Of a DNA stretch of 64,000 nt, positions 28,301-36,670 are shown piece by piece. A program made the translations under genes and the position numbers. Under the pieces are notes generated by a model, which saw nothing but the letters and a program-made list of their open reading frames with translations, ran no database searches and was not told the origin of the DNA. Each line of letters begins with the position of its first letter. The stretch's first letter is position 1. Where the stretch lies: assembly GCA_023657425.1 (NCBI GenBank), contig JAGTJW010000003.1, positions 544,560 through 608,559 of the forward strand, written 5' to 3'. This DNA is from Ideonella sp. WA131b. GTDB taxonomy: Bacteria; Pseudomonadota; Gammaproteobacteria; Burkholderiales; Burkholderiaceae_C.

Positions 28301-30704
28301 TTGGGGCAGCCAAAGGTTCTGGGGCACCGACCGCGAGTACCTTTGGTTTCGGTCGACGTGGGCGCCGAAGGCTATCGGTTGCGGGTTTATGGCGTTGGAG
28401 GAGTGGTGCTTCGCCGAGCTTGGGCGTGGCCGACCCGTTGACGAGCTGATCCAGCAAGTCGTCTACGGTAACGAGTGCATCGCGATCCTGGGCATTGCGT
28501 CGATGCTCGCCCTCCATACCGAGACGGTTTCCGAGGCGACCCTGCCGCTCGCCACCTCGCAACGCCTGCTGGCGGCGGACCACACCCGTATGGCGCAAAA
28601 CCTATCGTCAACGACAAGCCTGATCGGTTTCACTCTCCGCGCCGATAAGCCCCACATTGAGGCGATCCAAGCAGCAAACGCGCGGCCGGTCCGCAAGACG
28701 CAGCTTAGTTGGATGGTGCCCAGGTTCATCTTTGCGACGGGGCCAATCCGCGACCGAGCCCGCGAAGCGATTCTCAATTTCCAGAACGATCTGCCCTACC
28801 AGTACGAAGAGCACCGCGACAATCCGAGGGCTCGGGAGCACCTCACAGCTCAGGCGCTTGAGTATGCCGAGCTGGCAGACACGAAAAACTATGAGGCCTA
28901 CCGCACACGGGAGGATTCGAACCAGGTTGCGATTGTTCATGTCAGTCCTTCTGCCGCTAAGCCGGAGAACGTCGCTAGAGCAGAAGAGGCATCAATGCGG
29001 CTCAGGGAGATGAGCCTTTGGACGTGGGCGTCCAAGTCTCTCGAAGAGAGAGCATTGCACGGCATCTACACGGTCGAGGGTGCCCTCGGGGTGGCCAAGG
29101 AGTCGGATGCAAGTGACTTGTTCGAGCGCGCGAGCGACGAGAACGAAGAAGAGCAGCGGGGCATGCGTCGAGGTGCGGTCGCCGCTACTGCAGCTGTCGT
29201 GCTCAACTTCCGAGAAGGGCGCACCCAAGAAGATTTTGAGTGGGCTCGTGAAGTCCTAGGGCGTGCGATCCGTCTGCCTGAGAAGCCCGATCTGATGTGG
29301 TCGCCTGGTTCCGTGATTCCGTGGCATCAGGCGATATACGTGGCGCGAGGCCTCGCAGCGGATCTCCGCGAAGGAGCGGCCGCGCGCGGTGCGGCGCGCG
29401 ATTTGCTCGGGCTGGTTGCGCACCCACTTGAAGTAGTTTCGTTGGCTGCGCTAGAAGAGGCTTGCAAGCTTTGGACAAACGACCCCAAGCTGACTTGGGC
29501 AGCACTGACTTTGGCACTCGCGCTCTGCCATGTTCCACCGCGGCCGCGCGATCAGCTCCGTCAACACGGTGAAGCGCTGCACTCGCCAAGTGAAGTGCGA
29601 ACGGCGGTCGACGCGGCGCTCGATTTCTACGAGAACGGCAGCGGATGGGCCTTCCTTGCGTTGCCGCCTCCAGCTTGGGTGAAGGTCGAACCTGCGAATG
29701 ACCTGCGTGGGCGTCAAGGCTATGGAGAGTACGACGCGAATGATGCGGCGAACTCGGCCGAGGTGTGGGGTGAACCCGATGTCTTCTGGCACTCAAAGCA
29801 GGCAGCAGAGATCCTCAAACGCATGCCCTTCGATGAGGTCCTGAGTAGTAGCGCGAGAAGTGTTCTCCTCAACTTCCTCAACGGTGTGCTCGACTGGACT
29901 AATCAGAAAAACGCGCCGCCTTGGGTGAAGGCGGGGCGGCGAGATCGTTCCGCGACCAGCATCTTTGAATGGACCCACGCCCTAGGGTCGAGTCTCGGCC
30001 GGGTGGCCGGGCTTCTCCCGCTGAGCGACTTTCAGGCGCGCTTCCTCGATCCGATTGTGGGACTCGAGGGCGACAATTGCTGGGCACTCCTCTCTCCGTT
30101 CGCGCGCACCTACGTCTGCGCCTACATATACGATGCGCCCGTCGTTCCTACCGACGCGGTCGCGACGCTTGAATTCTGTCTCGGGCGACTCCTCCGGGAC
30201 TCGGCCTTTAAGCGCGACGCCTACCGTAGCGGAGAGTTCTCGGGCTTCGATCAGCCTGAGCTTGTTCGCACGTTGATGTTCGTCGCAGTCGAACGTGCGG
30301 ATTTGGCCGCTCGCTACGTCAACGGCGACTGGTCCGAAATCGGCCGCATTCTGCCCCTGATTGATCGTTTCGTTCGCGCCGGCGGATGGGCTGCTTCCGT
30401 GATGGACCCGTTCTTGACGCTCTGTGAGCGCGCTAGGGCCAGCTGCCCGGCCGAAACTTTCGCGGACCAAGTGCTCGCAATTCTCGGGGACGGACCCGAC
30501 AACCTAAAGGGTTGGCATGGAACGATTATTCCGGCGCGCATCGCGGAGCTGGTGCAGCACTTCGCACATCGTGACGCGCCGATGACGCTGGCTCTGGCTC
30601 AGAAGTGCCTGCGGATCCTCGACATGCTGGTCGACATGGGCGACCGGCGAAGTGCGGCGCTTCAGCTTGGTGAGGCCTTCCGCGAGATTCGTCTGTCGGC
30701 CTAG
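25320..30704 (+). CDS. Giant STAND-type NTPase with N-terminal nuclease-like motif (candidate anti-phage protein)
   Basis: A single 1,794-residue protein encoded in the island. Residues 1-120 contain a PD-(D/E)XK-like pattern: LDDVIVDF (Asp57/61), then SLQVKRSL (Gln75, Lys77). A P-loop NTPase follows: VRGLPGSGKSVVV (316-323) and Walker B ILFIDAIDR (Asp384), then helical STAND-like text (NWRVVVSLRDTGIEVL). The last 1,200 residues are mostly predicted helix, tryptophan-rich, with no domain I can name; in STAND defence proteins this part is the sensor. The architecture nuclease-NTPase-helical sensor and its size recall Avs proteins, but direct homology was not tested. GC content is lower than in the core genes. 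Its stop and that of the convergent alpA-like gene share one CTAG. A TTG 12 bases upstream is an alternative start. Confidence 0.7.
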   Translation: MPQSPELAGGEGFTFEGDAAAFYLAALLAEAYAPGIDDRIVVGVSVQQRDFGEPLDDVIVDFEDAAKNPARLSLQVKRSLTISKAKTNTDFCDIIRDSWATLGKPNFRIKSDRYGAAVGTVAPSKARTLKTLCDWARESLTAAHFDARFAQGGSASEDIKTVKNDVAALLEEAKGAPCTSDEVHLFLAHFVLIQFDFLREGATDPPDAINRIRDCLAPDDAAKAPLVWSRVVQLARASAGKSGHFDRARLVRSISSVARLRGATSCRLDLDKLTALARSYAHLIPDDVGGTKLDRTSLLESIDAKLARARVVQVRGLPGSGKSVVVRRAVERAIELGPILFLKAEQLEGTSWISYATSQGLSGAPLEQLLVEVGAAGSPILFIDAIDRVEKEHQPIILDVIHAIVESPLLDNWRVVVSLRDTGIEVLRNWLGNYLDALKVETLGVDQLSDDEAETLAKAKPHLRPLLFGSARVQEIVRRPFFAKVLNQSYVADPSVPTFAPQSEVDLIENWWRRGGYNETGQSAIERQRALLDLARVRARQLSQPIGISQLASVAHIDDLRSDGILQNAREGISVRFAHDIFFEWAFFHVLAERGAQWMAEIKASGEPPAVARVVELVSQWEYAQGKDWSAYLAQTEGSDLRSQWLRAWLVGPLGTARFEADENQFARAVFADDFRLFRKALVWFQAEKTSPNPNILAGAFPQEQRERFAVLLGWPSDFAAWRRLIDFILRRISDIPARLYPEIIAIFEVWQNALADFRNPTSRALLEQCAAWLTGIDAISTADGPDGTVGYWATVPDLGAFRKSLGRLILRASRVEPIFASDYLQRVTKFERIRDDVFIDITAFSPVLAQSLPKSVVELSLAFLREELPNDQVAREEQELRNAAEWRRAILAKPEAERTRQEQMALSGGFHLRSIGDFSYHDWERLSIHDDHRSFWPPSPLREPFHSLFQSSPDEGLRLLRELCNHAMTAWRQLHRHSRERGGTPIPLELTFPWGSQRFWGTDREYLWFRSTWAPKAIGCGFMALEEWCFAELGRGRPVDELIQQVVYGNECIAILGIASMLALHTETVSEATLPLATSQRLLAADHTRMAQNLSSTTSLIGFTLRADKPHIEAIQAANARPVRKTQLSWMVPRFIFATGPIRDRAREAILNFQNDLPYQYEEHRDNPRAREHLTAQALEYAELADTKNYEAYRTREDSNQVAIVHVSPSAAKPENVARAEEASMRLREMSLWTWASKSLEERALHGIYTVEGALGVAKESDASDLFERASDENEEEQRGMRRGAVAATAAVVLNFREGRTQEDFEWAREVLGRAIRLPEKPDLMWSPGSVIPWHQAIYVARGLAADLREGAAARGAARDLLGLVAHPLEVVSLAALEEACKLWTNDPKLTWAALTLALALCHVPPRPRDQLRQHGEALHSPSEVRTAVDAALDFYENGSGWAFLALPPPAWVKVEPANDLRGRQGYGEYDANDAANSAEVWGEPDVFWHSKQAAEILKRMPFDEVLSSSARSVLLNFLNGVLDWTNQKNAPPWVKAGRRDRSATSIFEWTHALGSSLGRVAGLLPLSDFQARFLDPIVGLEGDNCWALLSPFARTYVCAYIYDAPVVPTDAVATLEFCLGRLLRDSAFKRDAYRSGEFSGFDQPELVRTLMFVAVERADLAARYVNGDWSEIGRILPLIDRFVRAGGWAASVMDPFLTLCERARASCPAETFADQVLAILGDGPDNLKGWHGTIIPARIAELVQHFAHRDAPMTLALAQKCLRILDMLVDMGDRRSAALQLGEAFREIRLSA

Positions 30705-31177
30705 CTCTTCACCTGTATCGGCCGTCGCCCCCTTTGCCGGTAGTCCGGCATCGGCGCCTTCTTCGACCCATTGCTCCCGGCCTGCCGCCGGCTCTGGATC
30801 CAGGCCAGCACTTCGCCCAAGTCCCACACCACGCAGCGCGCGGTGAGGAAGAACCGTTGGGGAAAGTCGCCGCGGCGCTCCAGCTCGTAAATCGTCGAGT
30901 CCGCCAGGGGAACGATCTGACGTAGCTCGCTGCGGCGGATCGTGCGCCTCAGCCCCTTGGGGTCGGTAGGCGCGGCCTTGTACAGCTCCCGGATCGCCCG
31001 CGCGTCGAACGCGCCCAGTGGCTCGGTCTCGCGCACTGCCTCCCCGAGCACTTCGGCAGCGTCTCGGTCGGCGGCACGATCGTCATCGATCTCTCCGTCG
31101 AGCCGAGGAGCCATCCGCTCCGGCTTCGCGACTTCGGCGGCCCGAGCCGTGTACGTGAACTGACTTCCGCGTTTCAT
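30701..31177 (-). CDS. AlpA-family helix-turn-helix regulator
   Basis: A protein of 158 residues if started at 31177, where a GGGGGTG stretch precedes the ATG; an in-frame ATG at 31222 would give 173. The C-terminal part is an AlpA/excisionase-type winged helix: LRRTIRRSELRQIVPLADST and IYELERRGDFPQRFFL, then VVWDLGEVLAWIQSR. The N-terminal 70 residues are charged and not recognised. AlpA proteins in P4-like islands control integrase/excision genes. It is convergent with the giant gene, and IS630 lies just upstream of it. Confidence 0.82.
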   Translation of the reverse strand: MKRGSQFTYTARAAEVAKPERMAPRLDGEIDDDRAADRDAAEVLGEAVRETEPLGAFDARAIRELYKAAPTDPKGLRRTIRRSELRQIVPLADSTIYELERRGDFPQRFFLTARCVVWDLGEVLAWIQSRRQAGSNGSKKAPMPDYRQRGRRPIQVKS

Positions 31178-31232
31178 TCGCACCCCCGCTCTCGGTCGAG
31201 AAGCTGCCCTGGCTTCCGGCATCTGGCCGCAC

Positions 31233-31710
31233 CTAGTGTAGTGTTGCGTTCTGTTTGGAACTTAAGCGCGCATTGGCCCGAATTACCTTCTGCAGGATGT
31301 CGGCGGCGCTCTTGGTCCAGATGAACGGCTTTGGTTTGGTGTTGTGCTGGGCGACGTACTTTTCAATGGCAGTGATCAACTCGGGCACGCTCGTGAACAC
31401 GCCACGGCGCAGCCGATTGACTGTGATGTCCCGGAAGAATCGCTCCACCATGTTCAGCCACGACGCTGAGGTCGGCGTGAAATGCATGTTGAAGCGTGGG
31501 CGCTTGGCCAGCCATTCCTGCACCGCAGGGTGCTTGTGCGTGGCGTAGTTGTCGGCGATCAAGTGCAGCGTTTTGTCCTTGGTCGTTTCACGATCGATCT
31601 TGCGCAGGAACTTCAGCCACTCTGCGTGCGTGTGACGCTGTTGGCATTGGCCAATGACGGTGCCGTCCAGCACGTTGAGCGCCGCGAACAACGTGGTTGT
31701 GCCATTGCGC
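31233..31710 (-). pseudogene. IS630 transposase, C-terminal part
   Basis: The minus-strand frame holds [28 protein letters not shown] (second catalytic Asp) and WLNMVERFF (catalytic Glu), the C-terminal half of an IS630 DDE transposase. It ends in a TAG formed by the flanking TA duplication. The N-terminal half is at 34701-35366; the two were one gene before IS21 inserted at ATTGCGC. Confidence 0.88.
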
Positions 31711-32123
31711 CCCTGATGGCCACTTCAAATTCCCCCACCTGTGGCCACTCAAACTCCCCCAGGCAGGACGGGCGGATTATGGGTTTCCTGACCCCCTGTG
31801 CGTTGATCGCAATGCCGCGATGCCGGCTGGCCGCCTGAGCGGGCTTCAGTCGCTGGTTGGGCTCGTGCGGGGCGGTGGCCATCGAGGGTTTTTCTATCCC
31901 CTTCTTCAACCGGCTGTTGAGGCAAGCGAAGCGCGTCAGGCCGTAGGCATCGGCCGGGGAGCGGTGGGCAAGCCACGGACCCCGCAGGGGCCGTCCACAG
32001 GCTTGTCCTGTGGGCGGGTGGCTTGTCCACGGCGGGCGCGAATGGCCTGGACTGGATCGGGGGGGTGTCGGCCCGGGCCGGGGCCTTCGCTGCGGGCCCC
32101 TGGCCGGCCAGGGGCCCAGCGGC

Positions 32124-32891
32124 TCAGGGGCTGGCGGCGGCGTTGAGCGCGATGCGCGCGGCGGCCTCCTTGAGGCGGTAGCTCTTGCCCTCGAACTCGA
32201 GCATTGCGGCGCGGTGCATGAGGCGATCGAGGATGGTGGCGGCCATGGTGGCGTCGCCGAGGTACTTGCCCCAGTCCTGCACGACACGGTTGGAGGTGAC
32301 GACGATGCTGCGGCGCTGCTTGTAGCGTTGGTGCACGACGGTCTGCAGCAGTTCGGCGCTGGCCTCGGAGATACGCCTGGCCAGGAACAGGTCGTCCAGC
32401 ACCACGAGGTCGGGCTCGACGAAGCTGCGCAGCAGCGCGGCCTGCTCGGCGGTGCTGCCCAGCGCGTAGCTGGCGAACTCGGTGTCGGCCTCGACGTAGC
32501 GCACGTCGAAGCCCTGCAGCGTGGCCTGGTAGGCCACGGCCTTGGCCACATGACTCTTGCCGGTGCCGGGCTTGCCAATGATCAGCGCGTTGCCGCCCTC
32601 GCCGATGAACTTCAGCGTGTGCAGCTCGAAGCAGGCCTGGCGCGGCAGCTTGGGGTTGAAGCGCCAGTCGAAGTCGTTCAAGGTGGGCCGCTCGTCCAGG
32701 CGCGAGTGCTTGAAGCGCCGCTCGGTCAGGCGCGAGCGGCGCCGGTCGAGCTCGTCCTGCAGCATGGCAGCGAAGGTGTCCAGGAAGGGTTCCTGCGTGC
32801 TCTGCGCCTGCATCACGCGGGTGCTCAGGGTGGCGGCGATGCCCGACAGGCGCAGCTCGCGCAGGGCGCGTTCGATCTCTTGCATGGTCAT
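32124..32891 (-). CDS. istB: IS21-family helper ATPase IstB
   Basis: A 255-residue AAA+ protein that helps the IstA transposase. Walker A is IIGKPGTGKSHVAKAVA (residues about 105-121), Walker B is LVVLDDLF, and sensor TSNRVVQDWGKYL follows. Its ATG overlaps the istA stop (ATGA), so translation is coupled. An ATG two codons later is an alternative. Confidence 0.94.
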   Translation of the reverse strand: MTMQEIERALRELRLSGIAATLSTRVMQAQSTQEPFLDTFAAMLQDELDRRRSRLTERRFKHSRLDERPTLNDFDWRFNPKLPRQACFELHTLKFIGEGGNALIIGKPGTGKSHVAKAVAYQATLQGFDVRYVEADTEFASYALGSTAEQAALLRSFVEPDLVVLDDLFLARRISEASAELLQTVVHQRYKQRRSIVVTSNRVVQDWGKYLGDATMAATILDRLMHRAAMLEFEGKSYRLKEAAARIALNAAASP

Positions 32892-34543
32892 GTGTTGATC
32901 TCGGTGATGGTGGTGTTCGAGGTGCTGGTGTCGGTGCCAGGCTGTGCGGCGCCCCGCGCGAACAGCTCGGCGTAGTCGTCGGCGCTGCGGATCAGCGGGT
33001 GCTCCTGCGTCAACGCGAGCTCGCCCTGCACCGGGGCGGCATCGGCGTGGTCGATGGCCGCCAGGGCCTGGGTGACCAGCCGCTCGGTGGCGGCCTTGAC
33101 GTGCCGGTAGCTGTAGATGCCGTCGGCCAGGGCCCGCGCGCAGGCGCTGTTGACCAGGCGGCGGGGGTAGCGCTCGGCCAGGCTGACGATGCCCCACAGC
33201 TTGCGTTGGCCGACACGACCCTCGATGGCGAACAGCAGCTCGCACAGCCGCGCCGCGTCTGCCCCGATGGCCTTGGCCTGGGACAGGATGTGGCGCGTCT
33301 CGCGCGACGGGTTGAACACGCGTTCGTCGGCGGGCAGTACCACGGTGCCCGGGCGTTCGGCGCGGGTGTGGGTCCGCAGCAAGGCCTGTGTCTTCAGCTC
33401 GCGGATCTCGATGCGGCGCTCGAACACGCGCACCAGCACCCGGCTGCCGATGGGTGCCGGGCGTGCGGCGTAGCTGCTGTGATCGACGCGCACGCAGCTG
33501 TCGTCGCAGACCGTTCGCTGGGCTTCGGTGAAGTACTGCATCCCCAGCAAGGGCAAGGGCTGCAGATGCGGCTTCTCTTCCTCGAACATGGCCTGCACCT
33601 GGCGGCGTTCGCTGCCGTGGATGCGCAAGGCCGCCCACTTGGCCTCCCAGTGCTCCAGGAAGGTGTTCTGCTCTTCGATGGACTCGAAGCGCCGGCCCTT
33701 CAGCGCGGTGGCCTGGGTGTGGCCGATGGCGTGTTCCACGCTGCCCTTGCGGTTGGGGTCACGCACCCGCGCCGGGTCGGCCACGACGCCGTAGTGCTTC
33801 AGGGTCGCGGCATAGACCGGGTTGAGTTCGGGCTCGTACAGGTCGGGCTTGAGCACGCCCTCCTTGAGGTTGTCGAGCACGACGTAATGGCAACTGCCGC
33901 CGAAGTGACGCCAGGCCTGCTCGTGCAGCCGGGCCCAGGCCTCCTGGCTGGAGCGCCAGACCACGCAGCGGTAGCTGCGCCGCGAGTAGCGCAGCGTGGC
34001 CACGAACAGCCGCGGCTTGCGCCAGCGGTCGCTGCCCGGCACGCGCGTGAGCGCACCCTCGCCGTAGTCGACCTGCATCTCCTCGCCGGGCAGGAAGGCC
34101 AGGCGGTCGAACTGCTCGGGCTCGCGGTGGCGCAGCCTGTTCGTAAAGCGCTTGACCGAGTTGTAGGCGCCGGCGTAGCCGTGCAGATCCACCAGGTCCT
34201 GGTAGATGGCCATGGCGTTGCGGCGCAAGCGCAGCTGGGCCTCGATGAAGGCGCGGTGAGGCTCGCAGGCCGATGCCGTCGCCGCAACCGGTGTCGGCGC
34301 TGATGGCGGTGCTGGGGCCGGTGGCCGGGGTGGGGGAATCTGCTGCGCCGGGCCGGCGGCCACCCCCAGGGAGCCGGTGGCCACCCCGGGGGAATTTGCC
34401 ACAGCGGCGGCGGCGAACCGCTGCTGGTAACCGCGGATCGTCTTGCGATCGATCCCCGTCACGCGCTGGATCTCTCGCTGGCTGGCGCCGGCCTCCAGCA
34501 GGGTCCAGACGGTTGTCTGTAGATGTGGCTTCAAGACGTTCAC
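32888..34543 (-). CDS. istA: IS21-family transposase IstA
   Basis: A 551-residue DDE transposase. The N-terminal helix-turn-helix reads AGASQREIQRVTGIDRKTIR; the catalytic core has MQVDYGEGALTRV (first Asp), YVVLDNLKEGVL (second Asp) and DPNRKGSVEHAIGH (Glu); a C-terminal beta-barrel follows. Residues about 50-95 form an unusual Gly/Pro/Ala-rich linker (ATGSLGVAAGPAQQIPPPRP), encoded by DNA resembling the element's own terminal repeats (34320-34342 and 34376-34400). Confidence 0.93.
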   Translation of the reverse strand: MNVLKPHLQTTVWTLLEAGASQREIQRVTGIDRKTIRGYQQRFAAAAVANSPGVATGSLGVAAGPAQQIPPPRPPAPAPPSAPTPVAATASACEPHRAFIEAQLRLRRNAMAIYQDLVDLHGYAGAYNSVKRFTNRLRHREPEQFDRLAFLPGEEMQVDYGEGALTRVPGSDRWRKPRLFVATLRYSRRSYRCVVWRSSQEAWARLHEQAWRHFGGSCHYVVLDNLKEGVLKPDLYEPELNPVYAATLKHYGVVADPARVRDPNRKGSVEHAIGHTQATALKGRRFESIEEQNTFLEHWEAKWAALRIHGSERRQVQAMFEEEKPHLQPLPLLGMQYFTEAQRTVCDDSCVRVDHSSYAARPAPIGSRVLVRVFERRIEIRELKTQALLRTHTRAERPGTVVLPADERVFNPSRETRHILSQAKAIGADAARLCELLFAIEGRVGQRKLWGIVSLAERYPRRLVNSACARALADGIYSYRHVKAATERLVTQALAAIDHADAAPVQGELALTQEHPLIRSADDYAELFARGAAQPGTDTSTSNTTITEINT

Positions 34544-34700
34544 TCCTTGTGTCCCCTCGACATTGAGGGGGCGGAAAGTAACGTCCTGCTCAGCCCTGAC
34601 TGGCCGGCCTCGCCGGCCCGTTCAGCGCCTCATCGAAGCGCGATCAGGGTGGGGGAATTTGAGGTGGCCATGGGTGGGGGAATTTGGGTGGCCATCAGGG

Positions 34701-35366
34701 ATTGCGCTTGTAGTCGTGCGTCATCGTCTGCGCGCGCCCCTTCTTCATCGGCAGGCCCGGCTGCGTGCGGTCCAGCGCCTGTACTTGGCTCTTCTCGTCG
34801 CAGCAAAGCACCAACGCGTGCTCGGGCGGGGACATGTACAGGCCCACGATGTCTTCGAGCTTCTCGACGAACTTCGGGTCGCGGGACACCTTGAAGCCGC
34901 GCACCAAGTGCGGCTTCAGGCCGTTGGCCTGCCAGTGGCGCATCACCGTGCTCGGGCTGACCTTCAGCACTGCAGCCATCTTGCGAGTGCTCCAGTGCGT
35001 GGCAGCCACGGGCGTGCTCTGCGTGGTCAGCTCCACCAACTTGGCAACGTCCATCTTCACGGGCGGGGCGCCGCGCGGCAGGTCCTGTTCAATCCCCGGA
35101 AGGCCGGACTGCAGATAGCGCTCGCGCCAGCGAGCAACCTGCACGCGCCCTACGCCCAGTTGCTCGGCGATGTCCTTGTTCTGAAGGCCCTGTGCGGCCA
35201 GCAGGACGATCTGTGCACGCTGGGCCAGCCTGACGCTGGTGCGCTTGGAGCGCGCAAGCCTCGTCAGTTCGACCTCTTGCTCATCCGTCAACTCTATCCC
35301 TGGGGCAACTCGCAATTTTTCGCTCCATTGCAAACCGAAGTAGAGCATTGGAGGTGGAAAACTCAA
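34701..35366 (-). pseudogene. IS630 transposase, N-terminal part
   Basis: The N-terminal half of the transposase split by IS21. It contains the helix-turn-helix block LTRLARSKRTSVRLAQRAQI, NKDIAEQLGVGRVQVARWRE and the first catalytic Asp in VLCCDEKSQVQALD. The frame runs a few codons into IS21 and stops at 34695. A likely native start is at MLYFGLQ or later. Confidence 0.88.
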
Positions 35367-35407
35367 TTAAGTTCCTTCAAGAGTCGAACACTACACTAGG
35401 AGCCGCC

Positions 35408-36043
35408 ATGATCGCATCGAACTTTCCCCACCTCAACGAACCCGCGCCTGATTTCAAGGCGCTCACGACCCATGGCGAGCGCACGCTGGCCGACTACAAG
35501 GGCAAGTGGCTGATCCTGTTCTCGCACCCGGCGGACTTCACGCCCGTGTGCACCACCGAGTTCATCGGCTTCGCCAAGGCAGCCGGTACGTTCAAGAAGA
35601 TGAATTGCGAACTTCTCGGCCTGTCGATCGACAGCGTGTTCTCGCACCTGGCCTGGACACAGAACATCCAGGAGAAGTTCGGTGTCGAGATCCCGTTCCC
35701 GATCATCGAGGACATCAAGATGGAGGTCGCCGGTGCCTATGGCATGGTGCACCCCGGTGCAGCCGACACGCAGGCCGTGCGCGCGACCTTCTTCATCGAC
35801 CCGACCGGCGTGCTGCGCGCGATGGTGTACTACCCGATGAGCAACGGCCGCTCGATCGACGAATTCGTGCGCCTGCTGCAGGCCATGCAGACCAGCGACG
35901 CGAACAAGGTGGCGACGCCCGAAGGTTGGAAGCCGGGCGACGACGTGATCGTCCCGGCGCCGAAGACGCCTGACGCGATCGCCAAGCGCAAGGCTGAAGG
36001 GCTGAACATGGTCGACTGGTACTTCACGACCAAGAAGCTCTGA
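35408..36043 (+). CDS. 1-Cys peroxiredoxin (Prx6/AhpC-TSA family)
   Basis: A 211-residue cytosolic peroxidase that reduces hydrogen peroxide and organic peroxides. The active-site block is SHPADFTPVCTTEF (peroxidatic Cys near residue 46), with the Prx6-type C-terminal extension FVRLLQAMQTSD and WKPGDDVIV. The ATG is only 11 bases after the IS630 right end, so the native promoter has been separated from the gene; any ribosome-binding site would overlap the IS end (TAGGAG at 35397-35402). It precedes dps by 93 bases; both resist peroxide stress. Confidence 0.93.
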   Translation: MIASNFPHLNEPAPDFKALTTHGERTLADYKGKWLILFSHPADFTPVCTTEFIGFAKAAGTFKKMNCELLGLSIDSVFSHLAWTQNIQEKFGVEIPFPIIEDIKMEVAGAYGMVHPGAADTQAVRATFFIDPTGVLRAMVYYPMSNGRSIDEFVRLLQAMQTSDANKVATPEGWKPGDDVIVPAPKTPDAIAKRKAEGLNMVDWYFTTKKL

Positions 36044-36136
36044 TCCAACAAAGTAGCGCGGCCGCCTGCGATTTGCCATCATGAAGCGCCGCGCTGGACA
36101 GCGTACAAGCAAGCACCCCCAAAGGAGTCACGGACC

Positions 36137-36631
36137 ATGAGCACCAAGAAGAGCCGAACCCCGGCCATCGACATCGGCATCAGTGCCGGCCATCGCGAGA
36201 AGATCGTCAAGGGGCTGTCGGCCTTGCTGGCCGACAGCTACACGCTGTACCTGATGACCCACAACTTCCACTGGAACGTCACTGGTCCGCAGTTCAACAG
36301 TCTGCACGCCATGTTCATGGCGCAGTACACCGAGCAGTGGACGGCGCTGGACCTGATTGCCGAACGCATCCGCGCGCTCGGGCACCCGGCGCCGGGCACC
36401 TACAAGGAGTTTGTCAAGCTCGCCTCGATCAAGGAGGTCGAAGGCGTGCCCAAGGCCACCGAGATGATCCGCCACCTCGTCGCGGCGCAGGAAGCGACGG
36501 CGCGCACGGCGCGACAACTGTTTCCGGTGGTCGAGGCGGCAAATGACCAGCCCACCGCCGATGTGCTGACGCAGCGCCTGGACGTGCACGAGAAAACGGC
36601 CTGGATGTTGCGCAGCCTGCTCGAGGATTGA
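36137..36631 (+). CDS. dps: DNA-binding ferritin-like protein Dps
   Basis: A 164-residue Dps-type miniferritin storing iron and detoxifying peroxide. Ferroxidase-site residues are in [14 protein letters not shown] (His) and [14 protein letters not shown] (Asp/Glu). A lysine-containing N-terminus ([10 protein letters not shown]) may bind DNA. A good ribosome-binding site (AAAGGAG at 36120-36126) precedes the ATG. It is next to a peroxiredoxin gene. Confidence 0.93.
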   Translation: MSTKKSRTPAIDIGISAGHREKIVKGLSALLADSYTLYLMTHNFHWNVTGPQFNSLHAMFMAQYTEQWTALDLIAERIRALGHPAPGTYKEFVKLASIKEVEGVPKATEMIRHLVAAQEATARTARQLFPVVEAANDQPTADVLTQRLDVHEKTAWMLRSLLED

Positions 36632-36670
36632 GTTGCTGTCCGGGGCCCTCATACTCGGTGTTTGCTTTCG

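Larger units (their letters stand above)
31711..34700. mobile_element. IS21-family insertion sequence (2,990 bp)
   Basis: Perfect 13-bp terminal inverted repeats CCCTGATGGCCAC / GTGGCCATCAGGG, with a second internal copy of the TGGCCA...AATTCCCCCA motif at each end, as IS21 elements carry multiple transposase sites. The 7-bp target duplication ATTGCGC is at 31704-31710 and 34701-34707. It encodes istA and istB on the minus strand. The 413 bases between the left end and istB (31711-32123) hold no credible gene, only GC-rich inverted repeats. Confidence 0.93.
31236..35396. mobile_element. IS630-family insertion sequence, split by an IS21 element
   Basis: Ends are inverted repeats beginning GTGTAGTGTT on each strand and matching again at GGAACTTAA about 20 bases in. 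Both ends are flanked by TA (31234-31235 and 35397-35398) within CTAG, the expected IS630 target duplication. Without the inserted IS21 and its duplication the element is 1,164 bp, normal for the family. The right end lies 11 bases before the peroxiredoxin ATG. Confidence 0.88.

Noticed and set aside
31711..32123. Frames in the IS21 left arm
   Set aside because: Composition is proline/arginine-rich with no motif; the region is mainly GC-rich inverted repeats beside the terminal repeats.
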